Of a DNA stretch of 64,000 bases, positions 53,106 to 61,644 are shown in pieces. Source of the stretch: Deltaproteobacteria bacterium (lineage in GTDB: Bacteria; Myxococcota_A; UBA9042; DTJE01). The number at the start of each line of letters is the position of its first letter. The first letter of the stretch is position 1. Position numbers and translations under genes: made by a program. Under the pieces are notes generated by a model. It ran no database searches, was not told where the DNA came from, and was given only the letters and a program-made list of their open reading frames with translations. Where the stretch lies: the NCBI GenBank assembly GCA_029555025.1, contig JAKPTZ010000064.1, forward strand, positions 1 to 64,000, in the 5' to 3' direction.

Positions 53106-54302
53106 TCATGCCGCTGCATGAACGATTAAACCATATGTCCAGCCCGCGACTGTCGAAAGAACAACAACAAGCCCGACGTAAACAAGCGTCTTCTTCGTTC
53201 CAAGGACACTGCGGATGACCAGCATGCTGGGCAGGGAAAGGGACGGGCCGGCCAGCAGCAACGCCAGCGCCGGCCCCTGCCCCATCCCGGACTTAATAAG
53301 CCCCTCGAGAATCGGCACTTCGGTCAGCGTGGCAAAGTACATGAAGGCGCCCACCATGGAAGCAAAAAGGTTCGCCAGCAGGGAATTTCCACCGACAAGC
53401 CCCTGGATCCAGGCGTTGGGAATCAGGCCCTTGTCCGAGCCCCCGGGCCCGCCCAGGAGGAAGCCGGCGACCAGGACGCCGCCAAACAACAGGGGCAGTA
53501 TCTGCTTGGCGAAGGTCCAACTGGAATCAACCCACGTCGCCAGTTCGTCCTTCCTGAACCAGGCGACGATTGACGCAATCAACCCGACCAGGAATACGCC
53601 GGTGACAATCCACTTTACGGAGTGAACGGCCGCCCAGACGCCACCGTCACCGTCCGCTGGCTTGCCCCAGTTTGCAAAGACCAGGATGCCGACCATCGCC
53701 GCGAAATACAGACCGTCCTTCCAAAGCGGACGCGTCTTTTCCTGGTCGTCGATTATCACGACACCGGACGACTGGCGTTCGGCCTCTTCCTTCCGGAATA
53801 TCAGATGCATCAGGAAACCGATGACGACGGCGAAGACAACCGCGCCGACTGCCCTGGCAATGCCGAGTTCCGGCCCCAGGATTCGGGCCGTCATGATGAT
53901 GGCCAGAACATTGATTGCCGGGCCGGAATACAGGAAGGCGATTGCCGGCCCAAGCCCTGCTCCGCGCTTGTGGATACTGGAAAACAGCGGCAGGACGGTG
54001 CACGAACACACGGCCAGAATCGTGCCCGAAACAGCCGCGACACCGTAGGCCAGCGCCTTGTTGGCCTTCGGCCCCAGATACTTCATGACTGCGCCCTGGC
54101 TGACGAAAACGCTGATGGCGCCGGCGATGAAAAACGCCGGTATCAGACAAAGGATGACGTGTTCACGCGCATACCACTTGGCCAGCGCCAGACTCTCCCT
54201 GATTGCCCCCATGAAGACAACGTTCTCGACCGGCAGAAACCAGAGTGCCGCGAAAGCTGCCACAATAAGAATCAGCTTGGTACGTTCCTTCAAATCGTTC
54301 AC
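53106..54302 (-). CDS. ArsP/DUF318-type permease
   Basis: A 398-residue permease with about ten helices and conserved Cys (LAVCSCTVLPLFSSIHKRG) that may bind the metalloid. ArsP proteins export trivalent organoarsenicals such as methylarsenite. The GTG start overlaps the arsC stop (GTGA). A related Cu/Zn efflux role (SO_0444-type) cannot be excluded by sequence alone, but the setting favours arsenic. Confidence 0.9.
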   Translation of the reverse strand: MNDLKERTKLILIVAAFAALWFLPVENVVFMGAIRESLALAKWYAREHVILCLIPAFFIAGAISVFVSQGAVMKYLGPKANKALAYGVAAVSGTILAVCSCTVLPLFSSIHKRGAGLGPAIAFLYSGPAINVLAIIMTARILGPELGIARAVGAVVFAVVIGFLMHLIFRKEEAERQSSGVVIIDDQEKTRPLWKDGLYFAAMVGILVFANWGKPADGDGGVWAAVHSVKWIVTGVFLVGLIASIVAWFRKDELATWVDSSWTFAKQILPLLFGGVLVAGFLLGGPGGSDKGLIPNAWIQGLVGGNSLLANLFASMVGAFMYFATLTEVPILEGLIKSGMGQGPALALLLAGPSLSLPSMLVIRSVLGTKKTLVYVGLVVVLSTVAGWTYGLIVHAAA

Positions 54303-54712
54303 TTCACCCCCCCCTGCCCAATAAATTCTGCCAGTCTTGATATCAGTTCATCGCGCGTCCTTCGGAAGGCGTTCAGCCGACCTTCTTCGCTGCCCTGGAC
54401 GGCGGCCGGATCTTCCAGTCCCCAGTGCAGGCGGGTAGCACGACCCAGGAACAGCGGACATTCCTGCTCGCCGCAAAGGGTGATGACGGTATCGACAAGA
54501 TCCGGGGGAATTTCCGTAACCGACTTCGAACGCTGGCCGGAAATGTCGATTCCGATTTCCTTCAGCACGGCGATTGCTTCAGGGCGCACGAAGGTCGGAC
54601 TTGATCCCGCCGACAGGACATTCACGCCGGGTGGAACCATCGAACGCGCAAGGCCTTCCGCGATCTGACTGCGCGCGGAATTGGCAACGCACAGGAAAAG
54701 CATGCCTTTCAT
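54299..54712 (-). CDS. arsC: Arsenate reductase, low-molecular-weight phosphatase type
   Basis: A 137-residue thioredoxin-coupled arsenate reductase. The P-loop is LFLCVANSARSQIAEG (CxxNxxRS), and a further Cys pair follows in TLCGEQECPLF, as in S. aureus pI258-type ArsC. It converts arsenate to arsenite for export. GGGGG lies upstream of the ATG. Confidence 0.93.
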   Translation of the reverse strand: MKGMLFLCVANSARSQIAEGLARSMVPPGVNVLSAGSSPTFVRPEAIAVLKEIGIDISGQRSKSVTEIPPDLVDTVITLCGEQECPLFLGRATRLHWGLEDPAAVQGSEEGRLNAFRRTRDELISRLAEFIGQGGVK

Positions 54713-54727
54713 TGGGCCCCCTTTCGG

Positions 54728-55618
54728 TCAGACGACCGGCTTCATGCCGACGAAACGCAGGCTGGCGATTGTGCCGACAAGCTCGGACACGGCCCTTTCA
54801 AGCTGGGCCGGAGTCAGAGCCGAACTGCCGCCGCAGCAACCACCGGATTCGACCGAACCAAGAAGCCCGGAAAGCTGCTGGGCATCATAAACCAGACGGT
54901 CGGTAACCTTTACATCTTCCAGGCCCGCCTCGACCAGGCCCTGAATGTAGGCGGCTTCCGGAATAGCTCCCGAAATGCAGGCCGAATAAAGGTGCCCGGC
55001 CTGGATCGCCCAGTCCGGCATCATTTCGGCGCAAATGTCCGAAATCGAGATCCGGCCGCCCGGCTTCAGGACACGCGCCAGTTCGGCGAAGACCCGATTT
55101 TTTTCGGGGGAAAGATTGATGACGCAGTTCGATATCACCAGATCGACGGTTCCCGATTCGACCGGCAAATCTTCAATGATGCCCTGGCGCACCTCGACGT
55201 TTTTCAATCCGGCCTTTTCCGCGTTGGCCCGGGCCCGCTCGATCATCGCTGGCGTCATATCAACGCCGATGACGCGGCCCGACGGACCGGCCAGGCGGGC
55301 GGCCAGCAGCAGGTCGATTCCCGCGCCGGATCCCAGATCCAGAACCGTATCGCCTTCGCGAATCGCAGCCAGCGCGACCGGATTCCCGCAGCCGAAGGAA
55401 CTGGTCACGGCATCCGGCGGCAGGCCGGCGAGTGCCTCGCGGCTGTATCCGGCAAGTTCGGCCAGGGACTGTTCACTGATCTTCGGGGCGCCGCCGCAGC
55501 AACATGACTTCGAGGGGGCGGATTTCGCCTGTTTCGCCTTGCGACGGGCAAGCGCCGCCTTCACCGCCGCGGAATAGGACTCCGAAACCATCTTCCTGAC
55601 ATCGTCTGCCTTACTCAT
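54728..55618 (-). CDS. arsM: Arsenite S-adenosylmethionine methyltransferase
   Basis: A 296-residue methyltransferase with the SAM-binding site VLDLGSGAGIDLL. It has the conserved As-binding Cys of ArsM: FGCGNP, SNCVINL and YSACISGA. A further CCC cluster lies near residue 40. It methylates arsenite to mono- and di-methyl forms. The ATG at 55618 overlaps the arsR end by eight bases, with AGGTGG upstream. Confidence 0.93.
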   Translation of the reverse strand: MSKADDVRKMVSESYSAAVKAALARRKAKQAKSAPSKSCCCGGAPKISEQSLAELAGYSREALAGLPPDAVTSSFGCGNPVALAAIREGDTVLDLGSGAGIDLLLAARLAGPSGRVIGVDMTPAMIERARANAEKAGLKNVEVRQGIIEDLPVESGTVDLVISNCVINLSPEKNRVFAELARVLKPGGRISISDICAEMMPDWAIQAGHLYSACISGAIPEAAYIQGLVEAGLEDVKVTDRLVYDAQQLSGLLGSVESGGCCGGSSALTPAQLERAVSELVGTIASLRFVGMKPVV

Positions 55619-55988
55619 CACCACCACCTGAAAGGGAACAGCAGGACTGCCGACCAGCCTTCACGTCAAGCCAGCGCCCCAGTGCGACAAGAAGCGACCC
55701 GGCATCCGGAAGCAGCGCCAGCCTGGACTTCAGAATTCCAATCACCTCAGCCTCAAGGACGTCCCCCGGCTGTCTGAGCGAGTAGTACGACCAGGCCCCG
55801 TCGCGCCGGTCGGTCACCAGACCGGCATGCCGAAGGGTCGCCAGGTGCCGGGACGCCTTGGACTGGGTAATTCGGAGGGTTCCCATGATGTCGCAGACGC
55901 AAAGTTCAGGATTGTTGAACAGCAGCCACAGGATCTGAACCCTGGCCGGGTCGGACAGCACCTTGAAGAAAGCAGCCACATCCTTCAT
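55611..55988 (-). CDS. arsR: ArsR-type arsenic-responsive repressor
   Basis: A 125-residue winged-helix repressor with the arsenite-binding motif ELCVCDI in helix 3 and a DNA-recognition helix (TQSKASRHLATLRHAGLVTDRR). It also ends in a Cys pair (QSCCS). The ATG at 55988 has GAGGTG upstream. It is the first gene of the seven-gene operon and should repress it until arsenite binds. Confidence 0.95.
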   Translation of the reverse strand: MKDVAAFFKVLSDPARVQILWLLFNNPELCVCDIMGTLRITQSKASRHLATLRHAGLVTDRRDGAWSYYSLRQPGDVLEAEVIGILKSRLALLPDAGSLLVALGRWLDVKAGRQSCCSLSGGGDE

Positions 55989-56163
55989 GCGGACACCTCG
56001 GGACAACCGCATATTCGTTTATCCGGTTGTCCGAATTTTTGCAAGCTATTTGTTGACAGCAGACCCATCCCAACGCATCTTCTGCCTGATGCAAAGGCAA
56101 GCCCAGGCCGCTGCCGGTCTGTCAGCCGGAACGACCTCACATGCCTGGCGCAAAGGCGGTGCC

Positions 56164-56583
56164 GTGAAACTCAAAAAGGCGTTACTGATTATCGCCGGGG
56201 TCGCGTGCCTGGTACTTGCCGGGATTGGCGTGCTGCTGCCGCTTCTGCCGACCACGCCCTTCCTGCTGCTGGCCGCGGCGGCATTCCTGCGCAGCAGCGA
56301 CAGACTGTACCGATGGATGCATGAAAACCGGGTGTTCGGGGAATACCTGCGGCGTTACCGTGACGGCCTGGGCATACCGCTGGCATCAAAAATCGTCAGC
56401 ATTTCTCTGATATGGATTACGTTGATTACTTCCGTGGTCTTCGTTATGCCGCACAGGCTGCTGTGGGTCGGCGCCGTGCTTTTCGCCATCGGAACGGGGG
56501 TTACCGTCAAGCTGTTGCGGATCCCGACATACCGCAATCAGCCGCCTTCTCCCAGTCGGCCCTCGGGCCGGCCACCAGCCTGA
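56164..56583 (+). CDS. DUF454 (YbaN-like) membrane protein
   Basis: A 139-residue inner-membrane protein with the DUF454 motif LPLLPTTPFLLLAAAAFLRSSDRLYRWMHENRVFGEYLRRYRDGLGIPL followed by two further helices. The start is GTG at 56164 with AAGGCGG upstream; a long frame from 55963 lacks homology. Function unknown. Its 3' end overlaps the convergent DNA-repair gene by about 77 bases. Confidence 0.85.
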   Translation: MKLKKALLIIAGVACLVLAGIGVLLPLLPTTPFLLLAAAAFLRSSDRLYRWMHENRVFGEYLRRYRDGLGIPLASKIVSISLIWITLITSVVFVMPHRLLWVGAVLFAIGTGVTVKLLRIPTYRNQPPSPSRPSGRPPA

Positions 56584-56971
56584 AGAACGGCGACGCCGCC
56601 GGATTCCTTGCGAACTGAAGCACCAGTCGCACCGGGTCGCGAACCGCAAGCTTGCGGTTAAGATGAATCCACTCGCACAAAAGCTGGCCCGCCGTTACGT
56701 CCATGATCGGGCTTGGCGCCCGTCCGAAGACAATCTTGCTGCGGTCGAAATCGTAGCCGCGCGATTCAGCCTCGACCACGATCTCCGAAAGATAGGCGTC
56801 AAGGGCGGAAATCGGATTCGGCTGATCGCGAAAGCGCCGAAGCTGGGGGTGATTCAGATAGCCTCTAGTCTTGCCGGACAGAACCGCGCGCGCCAGAAGA
56901 CCCTCGCGCCACACTGCAACGATGGCCCTGGTGTCAAGAAACCTTGGATGAATCGACCAGAGTCTCATCTG
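56507..56971 (-). CDS. Pyrimidine dimer DNA glycosylase family protein
   Basis: A 154-residue protein matching the Pyr_excise (T4 endonuclease V) family by its opening MRLWSIHPRFLDTRAIVAVWREGLLARAVLSGKTRGYLNHPQLRRF. Such proteins cut the N-glycosidic bond of UV photoproducts and nick the DNA. The ATG at 56971 has GGGGGTG upstream and starts the conserved block. It is co-directional with, and 16 bases after, the lipocalin gene. Confidence 0.85.
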   Translation of the reverse strand, partial: QMRLWSIHPRFLDTRAIVAVWREGLLARAVLSGKTRGYLNHPQLRRFRDQPNPISALDAYLSEIVVEAESRGYDFDRSKIVFGRAPSPIMDVTAGQLLCEWIHLNRKLAVRDPVRLVLQFARNPAASPFFRLVAGPRADWEKAADCGMSGSATA

Positions 56972-56987
56972 GACACCCCCAGGATCG

Positions 56988-57575
56988 CTACATATCGCCT
57001 GGCTGCAAGGTCTTCTGCAGCCGATCCAGTTCATATCCCTGGGCCTTCAGCCGTTCGACGATGCCGCGATAGACTTCGCCGTCCATCTGGGGTGTTCGGG
57101 AAAGAATCCACAGATAATCCCTGCTGGGATCGCCAACAACCGAATACTCATAGTTTTCACCAAGATCAAGGATCCAGTAGTTACCCCAGAACGGCCCGAA
57201 AAAGCTGACTTCAAGTTTCGAGTTGGTGTCTTTGTCAACAACCCTTGCCCGTCCGACCGAAACCTTCTGCTTGCCGTCAAGGCTGCCCTTGCGGCAACTG
57301 TTGACCACCTTGATTTCCCCGTTGTCCTTCAGGCTGTACTCGGCCGTGGTGGCCGTACAGCCCTTCTGGAACCACTGCGGGAAGCTGGCGATGTCGTACC
57401 ACTTGCCCAGGTACCTGTTCAGATCGACCTTTGCAACCGTGGTTGGTGGCTGCAGATTCAACCTTTCGGTCGTCGTGGCACACCCGGCCGACCCGATTCC
57501 GGCAACGGCGGCGCCAAAGACGACCACCGCCGAAAGAACCTTTCCGATCAACCCCTTGTCATTATTAACCGTCAT
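56988..57575 (-). CDS. blc: Outer-membrane lipoprotein lipocalin (Blc type)
   Basis: A 195-residue protein with a lipoprotein signal (IGSAGC) and the bacterial lipocalin signature VDLNRYLGKWYDIASFPQWFQKGCTATTAEYSL, then VVDKDTNSKLEVSFFGPFWGNYWILDLGENYEYSVVGDPSRDYLWILSRTP. Blc-type proteins bind lysophospholipids at the outer membrane. Start taken at 57575 behind GGGGGA; the frame extends upstream without homology. Confidence 0.93.
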   Translation of the reverse strand: MTVNNDKGLIGKVLSAVVVFGAAVAGIGSAGCATTTERLNLQPPTTVAKVDLNRYLGKWYDIASFPQWFQKGCTATTAEYSLKDNGEIKVVNSCRKGSLDGKQKVSVGRARVVDKDTNSKLEVSFFGPFWGNYWILDLGENYEYSVVGDPSRDYLWILSRTPQMDGEVYRGIVERLKAQGYELDRLQKTLQPGDM

Positions 57576-57694
57576 GATTTCCCCCGGATTATCAAAGCGA
57601 ACCGGAACGCGGATGCCAAGCCGGGCGTCCACATCCAATGAAGCTAAACACTGTAATCGGGCTGGTCAATAGGATGGAAATTATCCGGGATGAT

Positions 57695-58741
57695 TCAATT
57701 ATGGCCGAATAGCGACATAAGGCGGTAAATACCCCACCCGAAAAGGCCGGAAGCCGGAATCGTGAACAGCCAGGCCCACAGGATCTTCCTGGCGAGGATC
57801 CATCTTACGCTGCGCAGGCCGCCCACCATCCCGACCCCGATGATGGCGCCGGTTATCGTGTGGGTGGTTGAGACCGGAATTCCCAGGAAGCTGACGCCAA
57901 GGATTGTCACGCCGCCGCCGGTTTCGGCTGAGAATCCGTGCATCGGATCCAGTTTTGTCAGCCTGGTTCCCATCGTCTTGACGATTCGAAGTCCGCCGGA
58001 AAGCGTCCCGGCCGCGATCGCCGCGTAGCAGAGAACCTCGATCCACAGGGGAATGGAGTCGGGGTGAACCGGGTCGTGTCCCCAGACATTGCCCGGAATG
58101 CCGGATGCCAGAAGAAGAGCGAAGATGATTCCCATCGTCTTCTGGGCGTCGTTCGACCCATGGCTGAAGGAATACACGGCCGAGGAAAGAAGCTGAAGCT
58201 TTCGAAACAGCGGGTACAACTTGCCTGGCGGCATCTTGCGCACAATCCACGTCACGATGATCTGGTTTGCCATGCCAAGGATCATTCCGATAATCGGGGC
58301 GATGACGATGAAGGCAGCAATCTTCCCGATACCGGCCAGCTTCAATGCTTCAATGCCGCTTCGGGCAAGCGCCGCGCCGGCATAACCGCCGACAAGTGCA
58401 TGCGATGATGACGAAGGGAGGCCGAACCACCATGTGATCAAGTTCCACACGATCGCGCCCGTCAACCCCGAAAAGATGACTGCGGTCGTGACGTACGAAA
58501 GATCGACGACATCCTTGCCCACCATCTTGGCAACTGCGGTTCCGACCACAAAAAGCGCCGCGAAATTGAAGAAGGCCGCCCAGGCGACTGCGAATCGCGG
58601 ACTCAGTACCCGGGTGGCCACAACCGTGGCGATCGAATTCGCGGCGTCGTGGAAACCGTTGACGTAGTCAAACGCAATGGCAGCAATAAGCGTAATAATT
58701 ACAAGAGGATCAACATGCTGGAATATGCTGGCGAAATCCAC
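57695..58741 (-). CDS. PiT-type inorganic phosphate transporter (copy 1)
   Basis: A 348-residue secondary transporter with two PiT signature halves: AFDYVNGFHDAANSIATVVATRVLSPRFAV and YSFSHGSNDAQKTMGIIFALLLA. Start is GTG at 58741 with GAGGT upstream. It lies 104 bases downstream of the closely related copy 2 and may share its operon with the DUF47 gene. Confidence 0.95.
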   Translation of the reverse strand: MDFASIFQHVDPLVIITLIAAIAFDYVNGFHDAANSIATVVATRVLSPRFAVAWAAFFNFAALFVVGTAVAKMVGKDVVDLSYVTTAVIFSGLTGAIVWNLITWWFGLPSSSSHALVGGYAGAALARSGIEALKLAGIGKIAAFIVIAPIIGMILGMANQIIVTWIVRKMPPGKLYPLFRKLQLLSSAVYSFSHGSNDAQKTMGIIFALLLASGIPGNVWGHDPVHPDSIPLWIEVLCYAAIAAGTLSGGLRIVKTMGTRLTKLDPMHGFSAETGGGVTILGVSFLGIPVSTTHTITGAIIGVGMVGGLRSVRWILARKILWAWLFTIPASGLFGWGIYRLMSLFGHN

Positions 58742-58845
58742 TGGCGACCTCGGACATTCCGGGCGGGAGTATAAGGCCGGACGCCCTGACAGTCACCAGC
58801 GATGTGACGGAAGTGAACAGAAAATTTGTAACCCGAAGTTGACGG

Positions 58846-59892
58846 CTAGCCCTGACCCAGCATCGCCATCAGCCTGAACGTCAGCCAACCGAAAAGGCCG
58901 GCCATCGGCACCGTGAAGATCCAGGCCCAGACAATCTTTTTCGCCATTATCCAGCGAACGCTGCGCAAGCCACTTACAGTCCCGACGCCGATGATCGCGC
59001 CGGTTATCGTGTGGGTGGTTGAAACCGGAATGCCCAGGGCGCTGACGGCCAGAATCGTGACACCGCCGCCTGTCTCGGCGCAGAAGCCGTGCATCGGGTC
59101 GAGCTTCGTCAATTTGCTTCCCATGGTCTTGACGATCCTGAATCCGCCGAACAGCGTGCCGAAGGCGATGAAGGCATGGCAGATAAGGATTATCCAGACA
59201 GGGATATGCTCTGGATTCGTCGGATCCTGGTACCACATGGCCGGCGGCAGACCGGAAGCAACCAGCAGCGCGAAAATTATGCCCATGGTCTTCTGTGCGT
59301 CATTCGAGCCGTGGCTGAACGAGTAAATCGCGGCCGACAGGAGCTGCAGCTTGCGGAAAATCGGGAACAGCTTTCCCGGTGGCTGCCGCCGGACAATCCA
59401 CATCACGATTATCTGGTTCAGCATCCCCAGCATCATCCCAACCATCGGGGCAATCACGATGAACGCGGCAATCTTGGCAAGCCCGGCGAACTTCAGCGCC
59501 GCAATCCCGCTTTTTGCAAGGGCCGCGCCGGCATACCCGCCGACCAGCGCGTGCGACGACGACGATGGCAGCCCGAGCCACCACGTGATCAGATTCCAGA
59601 TAATCGCGCCCATCAGACCGGCGAAGACGACCGGGACTGTAACAAAGGAAAGATCGACGACGTCCTTTCCAACCATCTTTGCAACGGCGGTTCCGAAGGT
59701 GAACGCCGCGACGAAATTAAAGAATGCAGCCCATGCGACCGCAAACTTAGGACTCAGGACACGGGTTGCTACAACGGTTGCAATCGAGTTGGCCGCATCG
59801 TGAAATCCGTTGACGAAATCGAACGCCAACGCCGCGACAAGCGTTATCACAATCAATGGTTCAACGTTGGTCAACGCTTCCAGAAACTGCAT
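58846..59892 (-). CDS. PiT-type inorganic phosphate transporter (copy 2)
   Basis: A 348-residue paralogue of copy 1 with the same halves (AFDFVNGFHDAANSIATVV and YSFSHGSNDAQKTMG). The ATG at 59892 has GGAGG six bases upstream. The two copies clearly arose by tandem duplication but have diverged, most at the N and C termini and in the loop before GLRSVRWI. Confidence 0.95.
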   Translation of the reverse strand: MQFLEALTNVEPLIVITLVAALAFDFVNGFHDAANSIATVVATRVLSPKFAVAWAAFFNFVAAFTFGTAVAKMVGKDVVDLSFVTVPVVFAGLMGAIIWNLITWWLGLPSSSSHALVGGYAGAALAKSGIAALKFAGLAKIAAFIVIAPMVGMMLGMLNQIIVMWIVRRQPPGKLFPIFRKLQLLSAAIYSFSHGSNDAQKTMGIIFALLVASGLPPAMWYQDPTNPEHIPVWIILICHAFIAFGTLFGGFRIVKTMGSKLTKLDPMHGFCAETGGGVTILAVSALGIPVSTTHTITGAIIGVGTVSGLRSVRWIMAKKIVWAWIFTVPMAGLFGWLTFRLMAMLGQG

Positions 59893-60000
59893 CCGCAACC
59901 TCCGCCGCGGTCATCCAGACGACCGCGGAAAACCGGACACACCAGCCCGTTCACGTTATCACGCTCAAATTAACGCCACGGGACAGGGATATTTGCCGTA

Positions 60001-60639
60001 TCAGCCCACGTGCTGGATCAGCAGGCCTTCAACGATGTTGGCCGCGTCCTCGCACTTGTCGATCGCATTTTCCAGGGATTCGTAAAGTTCCTTGATCTTC
60101 ATCAGTTCCAGCGGATCCATCCGGCTGCGGAAAAGTTCGCCGACCCCCGTGCGCTTTACACGATCACCTTCGTTTTCAAGGCGGTTGATTTCCATGCAGA
60201 TGACCGGAATCTGGGCCGCGTGCTTCTTCATCTCGCGCAGGAATCCGACGGCCTGAACCAGTTGTTCCACGGCCTTCATCAGAACGCCGTTAAGCTGCCT
60301 GACACCGTCCGGGCATGAATTGATGTCGTAAAATTCAACCCTATGGGCCGCCGCCTGAATCAAGTCGGCGATGTCGTCAAGGGCGCTTATCAACGTGCTG
60401 GTTTCCTCGCGGTCAAGCGGGGTAATGAAAGTCCTGCGAAGCAGGTCAACGGTCATGTGCGTGTAGTTATCGCACTCGTGCTCGAGTTCCTCGATCCGCC
60501 TGACATGAGAAATCGCGTTCGGCGTCCCGAGTTCCTTCAGCAATTCGTCCATCACGAGGGCCGCCTTCAGAACCGCGGCGGCATGATTTTCAAAAAGGTC
60601 AAAGAATCCATAGTTTTTTGGAAGGATCTTCTGAAGCAT
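60001..60639 (-). CDS. DUF47 (PhoU-like) regulator of PiT transport
   Basis: A 212-residue all-helical protein of the DUF47/TIGR00153 family, usually next to PiT genes. It opens LPKNYGFFDLFENHAAAVLKAALVMDELLKE and contains EELEHECDNYTHMTVDLLRRTFITPLDREE, whose EhE..D..T pattern forms the metal cluster of PhoU-like folds. AGGAG lies six bases before the ATG. It is the first gene of the phosphate cluster, 108 bases before copy 2. Confidence 0.93.
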   Translation of the reverse strand: MLQKILPKNYGFFDLFENHAAAVLKAALVMDELLKELGTPNAISHVRRIEELEHECDNYTHMTVDLLRRTFITPLDREETSTLISALDDIADLIQAAAHRVEFYDINSCPDGVRQLNGVLMKAVEQLVQAVGFLREMKKHAAQIPVICMEINRLENEGDRVKRTGVGELFRSRMDPLELMKIKELYESLENAIDKCEDAANIVEGLLIQHVG

Positions 60640-60757
60640 TCAATTCTCCTTGGCGTTCAGGCCCAGGTATTCCGGTTATGCCGGGCGGAATGTATCACCC
60701 GATCCCGGAAGCCTTCAAGTTAGGAATAAGTTAGCAATCCCATCATCTGTCTATAAG

Positions 60758-61522
60758 TCAGATATCCTCTGGAACATTAAAGGTTTCCGTGCGAATCACT
60801 GACGCGGGAACCCCAAGTTCCGCAAGGTATCCACACACACCGGTCATCATTTCCGGAGTCCCGCAGACAAGATATTCATCGACCGCCGGAAGCCCGTTAA
60901 GGATGTCCCGCAGGATGTCCACGTTAAGCCGTCCCGCACATGCGGACCACCCTTCCGCGTTTTCCTTCAGGACATGGAAGACCCTGAAACGATCGTGATT
61001 CGAATCGACCAGTTCGTTCAATTCCTGCAGAAACATGACGTCGTCCAGACACCTGTTGCAATAAATCAACGAAATCGAAGTGTCCGGCTCGGAAGCGAGA
61101 AGGGTGCGTGCCATCGATATCATCGGTGTCACACCACTTCCGCCGGCAATCAAAACCAGATGCCTTGGCCCGCGCCCTTCCGTCGGCACGAGCTTGCCAC
61201 CGGGGCCCTTCACCACGACTTCATCACCGACCTTCAGGCGATCATTCATGTACCCGCTGACCAGCCCGCCAGGACGCCGCTTCACGCCAAGCCGCAGCGC
61301 GCCGTCAAATTCACCCGGAGCGTTCGTGGCGGAATAAGTGCGTCGAACCATCTGCCCGTCGATTTCCACATTCACCATGAAGAACTGACCCGGCTTGAAA
61401 ACGAACGGTTCACCGGACTCGTCCTTCAAAAGGATTTCAACCGAATCCGCAGTGTTCTTCTTTATGCATACAACCTTGCAGCGCCGCCCGGACACCGGAA
61501 CGGAAGTACCGATTTTTTCCAT
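60758..61522 (-). CDS. FAD/NAD(P)-dependent oxidoreductase (ferredoxin-reductase type)
   Basis: A 254-residue flavoprotein with FAD motif RRTYSATNAPGE (RxYS) and NAD(P) motif LVLIAGGSGVTPMISMARTL, ending in EYLVCGTPEMMTGVCGYLAELGVP. No ferredoxin domain is attached. GGGAGG lies seven bases before the ATG at 61522. It is divergent from a ferredoxin-nitroreductase gene 122 bases away, which could be its redox partner. Confidence 0.9.
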   Translation of the reverse strand: MEKIGTSVPVSGRRCKVVCIKKNTADSVEILLKDESGEPFVFKPGQFFMVNVEIDGQMVRRTYSATNAPGEFDGALRLGVKRRPGGLVSGYMNDRLKVGDEVVVKGPGGKLVPTEGRGPRHLVLIAGGSGVTPMISMARTLLASEPDTSISLIYCNRCLDDVMFLQELNELVDSNHDRFRVFHVLKENAEGWSACAGRLNVDILRDILNGLPAVDEYLVCGTPEMMTGVCGYLAELGVPASVIRTETFNVPEDI

Positions 61523-61644
61523 GATTTGCCTCCCTGCGTGCATTCTATCGCCTTACGGCGCGGAAGCAATCACGATGGCTGCCGTTGGTGCAATTTCCGT
61601 TTCTTGCTGATATACAATCGCTGATTCATTTCGGGGAAGCCCAT

